Positions 36,348 through 48,472 of a stretch of 64,000 nucleotides of DNA are shown here, piece by piece. A program made the translations under genes and the position numbers. The first letter of the stretch is position 1. Each line of letters starts with the position of its first letter. A model generated the notes under the pieces. That model had not been told where the DNA came from. It did not search any database and was given only the letters and a program-made list of their open reading frames with translations. This DNA comes from Piper betle (lineage: Eukaryota; Streptophyta; Magnoliopsida; Piperales; Piperaceae). The DNA is taken from assembly GCA_033002965.1 (NCBI GenBank), contig JAURVB010013196.1:124001-188000 (forward strand), given 5' to 3'.

Positions 36348-36554
36348 CTAACATCGCCTGCACTGATCGGAGGTAACCCCAACAACCTTGAGAACGGTCG
36401 AAGATGGCGGTGTGCAAGTCCCATCACCCATGTTAGAACCAGTCCTGAACAGGAAGTCATGCTTCGCCACGGACAGGCATCCCAGCACACCCTTGGCATG
36501 ATCTGGGCAGGTCGAGTTACAGAATGCCGATGTCTCGTTTCGTTGAATCGTCAT
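36348..36554 (-). other. Small cysteine-rich open frame, possible exon
   Basis: On the minus strand a frame reads MTIQRNETSAFCNSTCPDHA, followed by a segment with cysteines in GVLGCLSVAKHD and DGTCTPPSS, and ends DQCRRC and a stop. It is open upstream to a possible acceptor (ttccag near 36572). Composition is more balanced than in its AT-rich surroundings, which suggests real or former coding sequence. The family was not recognised. It could be a 5' exon of the gene ending at 35119 or a gene relic. Confidence 0.3.
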
Positions 36555-37082
36555 TCCGGATTCTGTCAGCTGGAAGTTTGGTGGTCAGTCTGGAGGTGTC
36601 TGCGACAAACCACAAATACAGACCCCGAGCTGGGAATAGGCAATAGTGTGTTTTTTCAATTCCAGAAATATTATGTTGTTTGATTCTCATAATATTCTGT
36701 ATCATTTAAGTTATCTGTAGGTGTGTTTTTGCTTTTCTCGACAAATTTTGTTTTGTAGTGGAGAATAGTTAACTGATATTCAGTGTTAAAATTTTTTCTC
36801 AGTTTACTTTACTGTCTTTTATTGCTTGTTAGTCCAATTCGTGATATTTTTTGTCAATGCTGTATTGAAAGGTATGTCGGGCTTGTATGATGCTACACTA
36901 AAAGTGTTTTCTCTTTCAAATTTGGGTGTGAAGGAATGAAAGGAATGATTGGTTTGTTATGACTTATAAGTTAGCATTTCTTAAAATTTTTCTGTTCCAG
37001 AATTTCCGGCATTTATAGTCCATAATGTTTGAAAATTGGTCCCTATTTTCTGAATATAAGATTAAACAGCAAAGCTAGGCAG
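36555..37082. other. Upstream of the coiled-coil gene
   Basis: AT-rich, with no supported exon. The 5' part of the next gene is expected here or is missing. Confidence 0.35.
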
Positions 37083-38937
37083 GTACGAGAGTTTGGAAGA
37101 ATCACAAGTGAATGGTGTGAAAGAAAATCAGCATCTCATTGACAAGATATCTCACTTAGAACGTAGAAATCAATTCCTTGAAGGGGAGATGAGTATTTCC
37201 GCTTCGTCAGATGTACAAAAGGTTGTATGAACTGCATTTTCTTTTCTAAACTCACATTGCGTACTTGTTCTATGCCTTGAGGGAGATGTTAGGCATTTTC
37301 TCTAGAGTAGTAATTATTATAGATCACAATGCTTGCATTTGATCGTCGAATGCCTAGTCATATAACACTTACTACAAGATTTGGGCATGTTCGTAACAAA
37401 TCATAATGGAGCTTCATGAAAATTTGCATTTAAGGATTTCTGTTGTCGGTTAAAAGTAAAAGTAAAGTTTCTTGTGAGTAGTAATGGCTTCTATGAAGCT
37501 ACAATTCATTTACTTTATATCACCATCTACAGCATTGCAATTGTGAGTAGTAATGGCTTCTATGAAGCTACAATTCATTTACTTTATATCACCATCTACA
37601 GCATTGCAGTTACTAGCTAAATCCATATCCATTACTTCGGTTTTTGTTTTCTGGGCTAAATCCATATCCTTCTGGGCTAATTTGTGATTGAAATATGTGG
37701 AAAATTCTATTTTTTTCATGATATTATGCAGGATACTGCTAAAGATGAAGATTCAAACAGTTTGATACAGACTGCTTGTGCTTCAGTTGAAAAGCTGGTC
37801 GTTGAGAACTCCGAGCTTGTTGAGAAGGTAAATTTTGAAGTGTATTCTCTTTTCTCGCCGTGGTTTTTTTCTCGTCAATGGGAATAAACTGCAGTCACTT
37901 ATTTCCATGAGAGAAAGCAATTTAGCTCATCAGTCATGAATGCATTTCATAGTTTTCTAGCATACTTGACTATTAGAAAGAGCAGTTGTTAATTGGCTCT
38001 CTTTTGTTCAATTATTTGTATTTTATTTAATATCTTACTGTCATATTGTGAAGCTTTTTGTTGTTGAAAAAGATTGAACTTGCCAACTGACAGTAGCTTA
38101 GCATAGTCATTTTTTATCTTGTTGCCCTTCCTTTGTCATTCAAATAACGTAAAGAACTTACTAGTGAAAGTGCCAGTACTTAGACAAGAGAAAGTTTCTC
38201 AATTTTACCGTAAGACCAATTACTAGTTAGGTTGATTAATTATTAGGAAACTTTAGTTTGTTGTAACTGAAAGACCATAATAGAGCTCTCCCTAAAATGT
38301 AAATGTTTTGGGAAAGTATCAACCATACTATTAATGAAATTTGGGTGTTTGATATTTGTTTCCCTTTCTTTCTCTTTCTTTTAAAGAGATTGCTTGTGTG
38401 CACTTGTAGATCAAGAGTAGTTTCTGATTCTACCCATTAGTAGCATCACTCACATTTTTAAATGGTTTTTTTTTAGGTGAATGAATTATCCATCAAGCTT
38501 AATAAATTAAGCCGCATGCCAGAACATACTGCAGTAGATGAACTTGAGCATGCTGGTGTCATACCAGTCACTGGACCTTCTGATGCATTATCTCTACCTC
38601 TAGTAGTTTCTGACACCATGGATTCTGTTGGCGCCATATCCACTTTGGAAAATATTAAAACCTTTGGCAATGGGGAAAATGCTATCAACTTTGGCAATGG
38701 ACATGCAAAAAATTTTGGGGTAGAAGTATTCAACTTGAATCAAGTGAAGGTTTAGGCAGTGGGGAAATTGTTCCAGTTCCTCTAGAAGACGATGGCATTC
38801 AACAACTTGAAGCAGGTATGGCAAAGGAAGAAGATGGAGTTCCACTTTCAGATGCTCCTTTCAATGGTGCTCCTTTCCGGCTGATATCCTTTGTAGCTAA
38901 ATATGTCAGCGGAGCTGATTTAGTCGATCAGAGTTAA
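37083..38937 (+). CDS. Coiled-coil protein of unknown function, 3' part, frameshifted
   Basis: Three exons are supported: 37083-37221 (YESLEESQVNGVKENQHL, then a heptad-like KISHLERRNQFLEGEM), 37732-37827 (ending EKLVVENSELVEK) and 38477-38937 (VNELSIKLNKLSRMPEH through the C-terminus). The first two form a leucine/charged coiled coil. The last exon ends with VPLSDAPFNGAPFRLISFVA and then YVSGADLVDQS. I recall this C-terminal motif from an uncharacterised family of plant coiled-coil proteins but cannot name it. The last exon changes frame at aaaaaattttgggg (38707-38720): the upstream frame ends in a stop 14 codons later, while the downstream frame with the conserved C-terminus is two bases out. 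One extra base in the A6/T4/G4 run would join them. No start codon exon was found, so the gene is 5'-incomplete or truncated. Confidence 0.6.
37472..37609. repeat. 69-bp tandem duplication in an intron of the coiled-coil gene
   Basis: Units 37472-37540 and 37541-37609 both read ttgtgagtagtaatggcttc and on to cagcattgca. They are almost identical. Confidence 0.9.
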
Positions 38938-39610
38938 AATGCAGATTCATCGGATGTGCTGTTTGGAAGGATCCTGAATGAATCTGATAGTTTTTTGTTT
39001 GCATTTCCCCTATTCTTCTTACCACAGATTTGAAACAAGTTTTCTTTGCGGGAACCACACTGGAAAACACTTGTGACACACAAAAGCATAAAAAACCAGT
39101 AGCTGTCATTGTTCTAACTGAAACTATCAATCTTTTCCCATTCTTTTGGCTTACAATGTTTTGACATCTGATGTATGCTGTGCCTTAGAAACGTTGAAGA
39201 GTTGTTCTTTTTAAGAAATGGTATTTTCACTATCATCGTACAATTATTCTTATCCTTTTTCTAAGTTCTACTTACAGGCCTCATCTCCTTTCAACCACCA
39301 AGTATAGTTCTCTGGTCAGTTGGTTGCTGGGGATCACCTGGCTCAAACAAATAGCAGAATTTATCAGATATTGACCAGCGATTTGCACAAAAACAAAATG
39401 AATGAGAAGTTGCACAAAACATAATCAATGAGATGGTACAAAATACAGTGAAAGAATAGCTACTCTAGCTATCGAGATTTGCATTTGACTAAATGCAACA
39501 GAGCAATGAATCAACTTCCTTCATAATCTTCTTTTGTGCATGGTGTGGCAATGAGAAACAAGAAGAAATCTGCTATCGCCATGTTTCATGGAGTCTACAC
39601 ACTTAAGTCT
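38938..39610. other. Gap between two convergent genes
   Basis: Presumed 3' untranslated regions of the coiled-coil gene (plus) and the receptor kinase gene (minus). No other feature recognised. Confidence 0.45.
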
Positions 39611-41627
39611 TTAAGACTTGTCCTCTGATGACGGCCGGTTCTCCGAGTCTGATTGCCGGACATCTTCAATCATCCTCACCACCTCCTCCATTCTGGGCCG
39701 TTGCTCAGGAACCATGGCAACACATGACATTGCAAGTTGGAGCATTTGAACCATCTCCTCCTCAGCATTTTGCTGCCTCATTAGCTCTATGTCAAACACC
39801 TCCGCCGTCCATTCTTCCCGGACCACCGACTGCACCCACCTTGGAAGATCGGCGATATCATCACGACTAGGAGACTGGAGTGGCGCCTTGCCGGTCAGCA
39901 TTTCCAGCAAGAGGACCCCGAAGCTATAGATGTCGGACTTCTGCGTAGGCTTCTTTGTTTCCATGACTTCTGGGGCTCGGTATCCAGCTGCTCTAGGTGG
40001 AGTCCGAGGGATGTTCATGAGTGGTGTTAAGCCGAAATCTGTGACGATGGCATCAAATTCTGGATTGAGCAGCACATTCGTGGACTTGATGTTGCCATGA
40101 TAGAACTTGGGTCCTGCAGCTGAGTGGATGTGAGCCAATCCCCGTGCAGTGCTAAGTGCAATCTTCACTCGAGTGTCCCAGTCCAGTGGTGTTCTTTCCG
40201 TATCTCTGTTACCTTGAACACCAAAATTGAAGCAGCGAGATTTGTTAACGGTGGCTCATACACATGCAGCTTGTTAAAGACAATCATAGGTTGGACGAGT
40301 AGGAAAAGTGGAAAAGCAGAGCCGGGCACAAAGAAAGCATACCATGCAAGTGTGCAGACAAGCTGCCGCTTGAGACGTAGTCATATACCAGTAGCTTCTC
40401 ATCTTTGGAGTAGTAATACGCCCTGAGAGAAACAACATTTGGATGCTGGCCAACCATGCCCAAGATCTCCGTCTGCTGTTCGAACTCCCTTTTGCCGACC
40501 ACCACCTCCTTCAACCTCTTCACTACCACCGTCAACCCTTCCTCCAGAACAGCTTTGTATGCAGTCCCATAGCTGCCTTTCCCCAGCACCTCGGCCGAGG
40601 CTCTTAGAAGATCTTCCAAATCGAAACTATAAGAAGAACCTTCAAAGAAGACAAGCTTGTTCTTCTCTGCCTCTTGAACCCCACTGTCAAACTGATCCTC
40701 CTTTTGCTTCTCACTCCTCCCACTACTTGGACTCTTCCCCTTCACTGCACCACCACTTTCACTGGCTCTTCTCTTCCAACAACAGAGCAAGAGGATGAGT
40801 GCCGCGAGAAACAAGAGCACACCTCCACCAGCAGCAATGCCGATAAGTTCTCCAAGTGTTAGCCTCTTCTTATGACCGTGGTTATTGGTTGGTGAGACTG
40901 GGGACGAAGGAACAAGCGGGGGAGGTGAGGCACATTGGATAAGAGGAGCCCCACATAGAAGAACGTTTCCAACAAAGGAAGAACTAGGAAATTTCCCGAG
41001 TGAAGATGGAATTGCACCGTTCAGATGATTATAACTGACATTAAAATGTTTCAGTCTAGAGAGTTGGAGATCAGGAATGGAGCCTGATAGGGAGTTACCA
41101 TGAAGGTTGAGGCCTGTTAATTGAGTAAGATTCTGGATTGTTGGTGGTATTTGCCCAGTGAAGGAGTTCTCAGAGAGGTCAATGACGTGGAGGTTGGGAG
41201 AGAAAGAAGAAGGGAGGCTACCAGAGAGGTTGTTGCGTTGAAGGAACAGCAAACGTAGAGCAGGTAGAGCAGTAATGTCTTGTGGAAGCTTCCCAATGAG
41301 ACGATTAGACCGAAGGCTTAGTGTGTGAAGGGCATCAAGCCTTCCAAGAGTGTTAGGCGGAATTGGGCCAGTGAGAGCAACACCAGGGAGCCTCAAGGCA
41401 ATCACATTGGTCTTGTTCTCGTCGCAAGTGACGCCAACCCAAGGAGGTGAGCATACTGGTGATGAAGCATTCCAGTTGAGTTTATGGCCATGGAGAATTT
41501 CAGATGCAAAGTCAAGGAGGCCTTGCCTATCAGATTGCAAGTCTGCAGTAGCAGGATGAAAGGTTGATACCACAAGAATAACATGAAGAGTGAAGAGGAG
41601 GTAGCATCCGAGCTTGGTCTTTTTCAT
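39611..41627 (-). CDS. LRR receptor-like pseudokinase, clade III (At5g58300-like)
   Basis: A plasma-membrane receptor of the LRR III subfamily. Two exons: 41627-40343 and 40212-39611, joined in frame within HLHG|N, giving 628 residues, typical for the family. Order of parts: signal peptide ([20 protein letters not shown]), an N-terminal LRR cap with [10 protein letters not shown], about five LRRs (such as [16 protein letters not shown]), a proline-rich juxtamembrane part, a transmembrane helix ([20 protein letters not shown]), then the kinase domain. The Gly loop is [12 protein letters not shown] and the VAIK-like lysine is present (VVVKRL). The HRD catalytic loop is replaced by HGN (YHGNIKSTN), so the catalytic Asp is absent. 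DFG is kept (TDFGLTP). The family is therefore expected to signal as a scaffold rather than by strong catalysis. The pattern AGYRAPEV and [20 protein letters not shown] are subfamily hallmarks. No lesion was seen. Confidence 0.93.
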
Positions 41628-43160
41628 CTTTTTGTGTTAGTCTTCCATCTTGCCTGTCACATTGGAAAGAGCTGTAGATCAGCAGCAATGGAAGCTGCAT
41701 AAAATACAGTCATGCAAGTATTCCAAAACTAATATACACCAACGAGTAAGACAAATGCAACGATTATAAAATAATGTAGTTTGTAGCAGGAATCTCATGT
41801 AACAAGGAAGAAGACGCAGCAAATGCGCTCCCCTTTCTTTGGCATTGACCATTTACTTAAATACTGTAAGATCAGGTCAGGGCAGTAACAACAACAAAGA
41901 CAGATTCAAGCAGAGTAGAGACAAGGTTCCCCCCACCCACCCCCCCACCCCCCGAGCCCAATCCAACCACCGCAAGGCTGAATCTTCCTTTTCCAGCAGT
42001 CCCCATCCCACTTCTTCAATCTTGTTTGTATCACCCATCCAAACTCGGTAAAACTTTTGGTGGAAGCTGGTGAAGTTGGAGCAGAAGAGTGGCCAACCAG
42101 TGAGGGGGCATGGCAAATGGGAATTGAGCCAGACTGGGGGAACCAGAAGAGATGGTGAAGGTTGGGCAGAAGACGACGGAGCATGTGGACAACGGCAAGG
42201 TGTAGTAGCAGAGCATCACGGGCTCCCCAACTTCTTGCCACCTTTTACTTTCCATATCCATATGTAAGCTCAAAAAACAGGGTGAGTTTGCAGACCAGCA
42301 AGAAGACCTCCACTACAACACGACTGTCTAGGTATGTTGAACGTACCCAGTACCTAAAATTTGATCATCTTTTGCAGTTTCTTGTCTGGTAACGAATCAT
42401 CTCTAATCCCCGTTTATGCAGATTCTTGCAAAGCACAATAATGATAGCCACAATCAACCAAAAAAAACCCAGGGAGATCATGCTGCTAATGAATGAGCGA
42501 ATGAGGTGAGAACATGGCATTGTCATCAAAAGATGACATCTTTGGACGAATAATAGGAAAATACTAACAATGCAACTCTATAAAATGGTTTTGATCTGGA
42601 TTGTACTGCTTCTACCCACAAAAGAACAAGAACTTTTCCGAGAAAAAGCCAGACAAACATCACAAAACCATGCCGAGCATTGACGTCCTTCACGAATTAG
42701 CTACACAGCTCCAATTTTCAGACAGCAAAAACCCAAGCTTTGAGCCCACCGCTTTCATATTCCAGGTTTCTCTGAAGAAACAGACTAAAAGTGGAAAAGG
42801 AACAAAGATTCGAACTTTCCCCAACCTGGAGCCGAACACAATTGTTTGAGCTAGCAGCGGTAGATCCACCACCAAAGCTCCAAATTCTGCTCCAACATCA
42901 AATACTCTCCCGCTTAAAAACAAAACCCAAGAGGCTCAACAAGTAGAAGTGCAAGCACTGCAAATGCCAGCTGGGTATATCGGCATATCCAACACTCTAA
43001 GCTTCCTCTGCGAGCCGGCCGGCGTGAGGAAAGAGAAGCCGGCCATTGGAGCTGGCAAAGGGAGCTCTATGACGATTACCATGTGTATGTGTTGGACGAG
43101 GATGAGAGCGTGGAAAGTGTGAAGAGATTTATTGCCTCAACAACTTATGAGAGTGATGAT
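41628..43160. other. Upstream of the receptor gene; leader and unknown fragments
   Basis: Likely holds 5' untranslated sequence of the receptor gene (minus strand). A C-rich run lies at 41929-41956. A plus-strand frame at about 43040-43150 reads WQRELYDDYHVYVLDEDESV. It is well balanced and may be a gene relic, but I do not recognise it. An inverted repeat agccggccggcg / gaagccggcc flanks 43013-43045. Confidence 0.35.
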
Positions 43161-45156
43161 GGCGTGAGTCCCCTCTTGTCATCTTTTGTCATCGCATGGC
43201 AAATTAGCAACTTTGTTAGTTTGTAATACTTAATTACAAAAGATTATCGTTTTTAATTAAGACAAATTAATGTATATTTAGAAAAGATTAGTATACGTTG
43301 ATGTCAATCCAATTTATAAGTTTTTATGCTAGACACAATTATAATAAATATAGATTAGGTAAAAAAGAAGGTCACAGAGGTGGATAACTCGGAACTTATT
43401 ATTAAAGCGGATTTAACGGTGATAATAATTTTATTTTAAAAGAATATTTTTTTCATAATATTTAGATAGTTTAAACTTAATTAATATTTGCGGAGCGATG
43501 AATTGAAGACGGTGCAATTTAATCGTAACCCCAAATAAAAAAATAAGATTGGATCAGAAAATGGATCTTATAATCTGAGATTTTTTTAGCACCGAGTGGT
43601 AAAAAATGAAGAAAAATATTAGATTTTTCTTAAATCAATTTGACCCACCTGTTGCCACTTTCTCATTCCTTCCTCTACATCACAGACCAGTAAAATATGG
43701 GAGGGTTTTGACTTCTCCATTCTTTTCTTCTTGACATTGATGCTTGAGTTTTGACATGCATTCCTCCTCTTGGAGGTCCTCATATGAGATACTAATCCAA
43801 GTTTGTGTGCAACTGATGTCATGAACCCTTGGATCTAGTTGAAGCGCGTGACTGCACCAGGGAATAACATTAATTTCTTAACATAACATTCCCCTCCTTT
43901 CCCCTCCCCCTCCCCCAGGAAGATGTTAACCATTGTGTTAGACAACAGTTTTATTTAATTTACAGTTATGTATAAAATTGGTTCAAAATCTGTGCCAGAT
44001 GACATACAAGATGGAGGACATGGAAATGGCTTGATTCTCTACCTGTTACCAGGATGTTTATTATTTTTTTCTTTTCAAGGTTAGAGATAAACTTGAATAT
44101 AGATTGAGCTATGACAGCTGATCAAAACCAAAATCAATCCAAACTCCAACTCTCAAGGGGGAAAAATGACCATTTGATGTGAAATAATCTTCATAGAACT
44201 ATGCATTATTCTCAAGATAAGTTAGGTTAGAGTTGGGTCCAGTTGAGTACTACGCAAGCTGCTTGCCTCCTTTATCACCTGCCGCATCATATTTTTAGGA
44301 CCCAAAGAAGATGGGATAAGACAGTTTTGATGGTTGGAGGACGCTTGTTAGGAAGATTTGTAAGTGGAGTAAAACTATACGCATAGAACGTATATTAGCT
44401 TCGGAACATACAAGTGTGGAATGCATGCCTGGGCTACGACGCTCATATACGAAGCGTATACGTATGGTTGGTACTTGGTAGCATTCCCTGCATCGGAGAT
44501 GTTAGGCGCACCTAAATTTTTCAATGTATGCTTTCTGGTGCACCTGAGTCTGTTTTTTCAAGGGGTAGCCCTCTTGTTAAAGAGTCAAATCTAGCATCCA
44601 AATTGGCATACAACTAGTCAATTTGTTGTGTTTTTTTACCTGCTAGTGTTGATGTTTTGGAGAAAATATTGAAACAGAAAAAAATCTGCAAAATAGTGAT
44701 AAACAAGTCTTATGTTATAGAAGGTTCTAGTGAATCACAATGAACAGTCAAACCATTTTTTGTTACATCATTGAGAAAAATGCTTTAGAACACCCCAATT
44801 CGGGTTTGCTAAAAGATCTCACAATAAATCAAAGATCAGAATAAGCAAGCTGATTGAAAAATGATCCAGAAAAAACCTACAATCAAGTTAATCAACTCAG
44901 CTCTCCCAAACTTATTTTTTTAGCTCAAGTCTCGTTACAATGACAATAATGAACAGTGATCATGGCAGGGATTACAACAAAGAAAGGGTAAAGTACAGTT
45001 CATAACAGGAGTAGTAGCACAAGCATTGCTGTCTGCGACAAGATCTGTGAGAAGTTTCGATAAACAAGGATGAACATTGGCCCAGGCACATAGCAGGATC
45101 ACCCTGTAAATGCATCAAATATAGAGTATTTCAACAGATCATTGTACTTCCCACTA
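43161..45156. other. Intergenic DNA, no gene recognised
   Basis: AT-rich, with a pyrimidine-rich run near 43885-43920. A small minus-strand frame (43619-43822) has no domain. A spliced-looking segment on the minus strand near 45000-45105 (acceptor tttacag) gave no recognisable protein. Confidence 0.4.
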
Positions 45157-45655
45157 TAGTTGTAAAAATTATAATGGAATCGGTTTTCGAAAGAATCACT
45201 GAATCGGATCAAATAGGTTTATATCAGTCAGGAATCGGTTTAGTTAAATCGGTCCAAATCAGTCTTGTACAAAAATTTTAACTTAATTAAAATCGCAGGT
45301 TATTAGTTATAAAACATTTCATTTTGATATTATGGTATGTATTATTTTTTATGGTATTTTTTCTTATATTTTTTAAGATTTTTTTTAATTTTTTAGAGTT
45401 GGTTATTAATTTTGACTCCAGTTGGATTCGAGTCAAGTTTTAATTACGAGAATGCTATGTCTACTTCTTTATTTCTTTCCCTTATCTTTCCCACACCCGC
45501 CACTCTCCTTCCCTCGTCGTTGCCGCCACTGTTGCATCCCGCCTCCCTCTGCCAGCCCTACCCCGTCCCTCCCCACAGCTACCGCCCTACCAAGCCTCCC
45601 CCTGCCACGCACCCTCCTCTCCCCTCGCCCCTGTGGCCCCCCCCTATGCCCCCAG
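45157..45655 (-). mobile_element. hAT-like element (copy 3), inverted and truncated
   Basis: On the minus strand this matches the right half of copies 1 and 2. The terminus tatagttgtaaaaatt resembles catggttgcataaatt-type ends. It is followed by aatcgg words, the aatcggtttagttaaatcgg segment, an AT-rich part, a decayed palindrome (45414-45438: tgactccag / cgagtcaag) and the start of a GC-rich core. It stops where the LTR fragment begins at 45656. It is more diverged than the other copies, hence older. Confidence 0.65.
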
Positions 45656-47148
45656 TGTAAAACCCACGATTCGACTCAGGGTTTTATTTTCAGGACCGGT
45701 CGGTTCGAATGTTATTTTTGAGTCAAGTTAGTTTCAGAACACGTGTACTAGAGCCGACACCGGTCGCGTGTATGAACAATGAGGGTCATACGTACACAAG
45801 TATATAATGATAATGTCATGAACACAGCGGAACAGAATGAGTTATCAGAATATATGAGAGTATGCCACTTATGTTTTTTTATTTTTATATATAGTAGATC
45901 GTAGAATTAGTTTTAGGTCGTTTGCTCAACGCATTACGGGCAGTTTGGGTGGGTTGATAGTTCTAGAGTATATCATTATGATGTTTTGGTGTTTGTTTAA
46001 TTTTATAGGATTTTTTTTAGGATTTAATATAACTTAGTTATTATTCTTGATTTGAGACGGAATCGAGTCAAGTAATATTTACAAGTTTGCCACCCAACCA
46101 TTTCTTCTCCTCCCTCAACACTTTCCCTTCCAAACCCTAGCCGCCCCCACTGTTTGGTGCCGCCACCGCCGGCGCCGTAGCCGCCTTGCCACCGGGCGTC
46201 GCCGCCTAGCCCCGCCATGGCGTCGTCGTGCCACCCCGACCAGTCCCAGCCGCTACTAGACCGCTGTGACGTCGGAATAGTCGCGGCTACATTTTGGTCG
46301 CGTCGCCGATTCTGCCGCCGGCGACCGTCGCCACCGCGATCAAGTGGTTGCCTCGACATCATCAACCAACCCACGACCCTCTCCGACCAGAGCGGAGCCC
46401 TTCGCCGCCCAGGCCAGCCAGATCTAGTCACCCATTGCCGCCACCCCTGTTTTAGGCATTTCCTGGCGATCCGCCACCTCCGTTGGCAACGACGACATTG
46501 TAGATACGTTGAGCTCGCCGAGCCGGTTCCAATGGTACCCAATATGACCACTTTCCGGCCAGTAGACGCCGCCGGTGACTGTCATTGGAAAACCACCGGA
46601 AGTGCCGAAAAATTACTGAAACCTACTGGGAAACCGCTGGAAAAATCGGATTAGCTGGAATTTGTCGGATCTTCCGAGGAGTTCATCCAGTCGAACCCGA
46701 TTGAACTTCGGACGCCGACGAGCGTCAAATTCGAGCTCCGAGACGCGCGACGGAACCCTAGCCATCATCGATTGTTGACGATGTAAGATATAATAATCTC
46801 CGATTTGATTATTTAAAATTGATGATGATTGTTAGCATAGCATGCTAGAATTGGTTAGTTGTCAGGATAAATGTATGACTGAATGAAATGATGATTGCAT
46901 GATGCAATTAATTGAGAATGAAGGCTAAGTGATCTAATGAGGTAGATCGAGTCTCAACATGATAAGTGATCAAGACGTAACTTTGAAAAACACAATAAAA
47001 TTGATATGAATAGGATGAGTTAGAATTATTTACATTTATGATTATTTAACTATTGTTGGATGTTGATGATTGAATTGTGTGATGTTCATTGCGTTTGATT
47101 TATCATTTAGTTAGTGGGCATTAGTATTTAGTTTTAATGTGTAGGTAC
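45656..47148 (+). mobile_element. Truncated LTR of the 3-kb family
   Basis: Starts tgtaaaacccacgattcgac and is collinear with the first half of the young LTR (about nt 1-1575), through the GC-rich module and gtgtaggtacg, where it ends abruptly. It is clearly more diverged than the LTRs at 15314 and 22015. It lies inside the hAT-like copy 3. Confidence 0.85.
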
Positions 47149-47533
47149 GAATATAGAAGAAGATTTTCAACACATGAACATGCAACAAAACAGATGTAAA
47201 TGAATGTCACACCTCGTCTCCTTCATCCATGAAAGGTGGATTAGTGCGCTTATTATTGACAACCGCAGAGTTTCCCTCAACCTTCTCATTTGACATAGAT
47301 TGAGCGGTCAAAATCTCTAATATTTGAGCCTGAACTTCTAGTTTTTGTGATGAAATTTTATTCAAAGCCTTCAACCATTAAAGCAACAAAAGTAACATAT
47401 ATTTACAAAACTCACTTGGTCAGCTGCTAATTCAGACAAGACCCGATAATTATAAATTTGCTAACCAGCGCTTACCCTAAACTCAGAGCATTTAGATGAT
47501 TTGATGGCCAAAGCTCGCAAAGAAAATGTCCCT

Positions 47534-48472
47534 ACTGGAGGCTATTGTGGTGGTGTCGATCTAGTGGCCGGAGGTGGACTGGAGGCTTGCCGGCGGTGAC
47601 CCAAAGTGGTGTCGGCGATAGGGGGAGAAAACCATCCAAAAATGGGGGAAATCTCCTAAAAAATAGGTGGTCAATGCTACAGCTGATGTGGTCGACTCAG
47701 ACCTTGCCACATGGCATGATCTGAACACCCAATAATTCATAGGCTTAGTAGCCCAAGTAGTATATATGTAATATATATGTGGACAAAAAACCTGGATTGA
47801 CACTAACAAAAGTTAAAAATAACTAAAGGCCTAAAATTGACTCTATGAATAGAAATCAAGGTAAGAAAACTAAATGAGCCTTGAAACTAATGAAAGTTTG
47901 AGACTTAAATCAAATAAGGCCTACAGGGGTAATTTAGTACTCTGAAATTCCTATGATGCATGTAAATGAGGTACCCTTAAAAAGCCTAAACAATTACTAA
48001 ATGCTACAAAGGCCTAGATCTAGTCTTAAAACCTTAAGCTAAACAAAAGCAAAAAACTATATACCTCATGTATACCTTGGGCTAAACACAAGCAAAAATC
48101 TATATACCCCATATATACGCTGATGGCTTATGTTTTGTTGTAGTATAATTAAAGTTATCATTTGTATATCAGGCATGCTCAGCCTCAATAATATCCTTAT
48201 ATGGGCCATTTAGGCCTTATTCTCATGGTCTTAAAGTTGAATTAACTCAAACTAACTCGAAACTGGCCCTAATCGGGCAAGACAATAAGCAAGTAAAACC
48301 CTAACCTAAAATTAGGGTTTTACAAACTCAGATGAGTCAACTGGCTAGACTGGACTCGGTGGACACGGACTTGGGCTCGTAGGCAGGCAAACAGAGCTTG
48401 AGCTGCAAATAGGCGCCAAATGGTCGTTGGCGTGCCCGTCGCCAAAAAATGCTAAGGGTGGCAAGCCAGTGG
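47534..48472. other. Unidentified repeat-like DNA inside the BLISTER-like locus (left of the solo LTR)
   Basis: GC-rich ggtgg/ccgg words near 47540-47640, then AT-rich sequence. A perfect inverted repeat gtaaaaccctaa / ttagggttttac (48293-48304 / 48312-48323) resembles the LTR family's start, and may mark the end of another LTR fragment. No coding frame recognised. Confidence 0.4.

Noticed and set aside
40439..40862. Plus-strand frames of 119 and 62 codons
   Set aside because: Antisense shadows of the receptor pseudokinase exon 1.
43013..43150. Balanced frame with WQRELYDDYHVYVLDEDESV
   Set aside because: Possibly a gene relic, but no family recognised and no clear start or splice partner, so noted only in the gap entry.
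44390..44480. Short near-palindromic words around atacgaagcgtatacgtat
   Set aside because: Too short and isolated to call an element or site.
46024..46654. Frames of 175 and 145 codons on opposite strands
   Set aside because: They are the GC-rich module of the truncated LTR copy; no domain.
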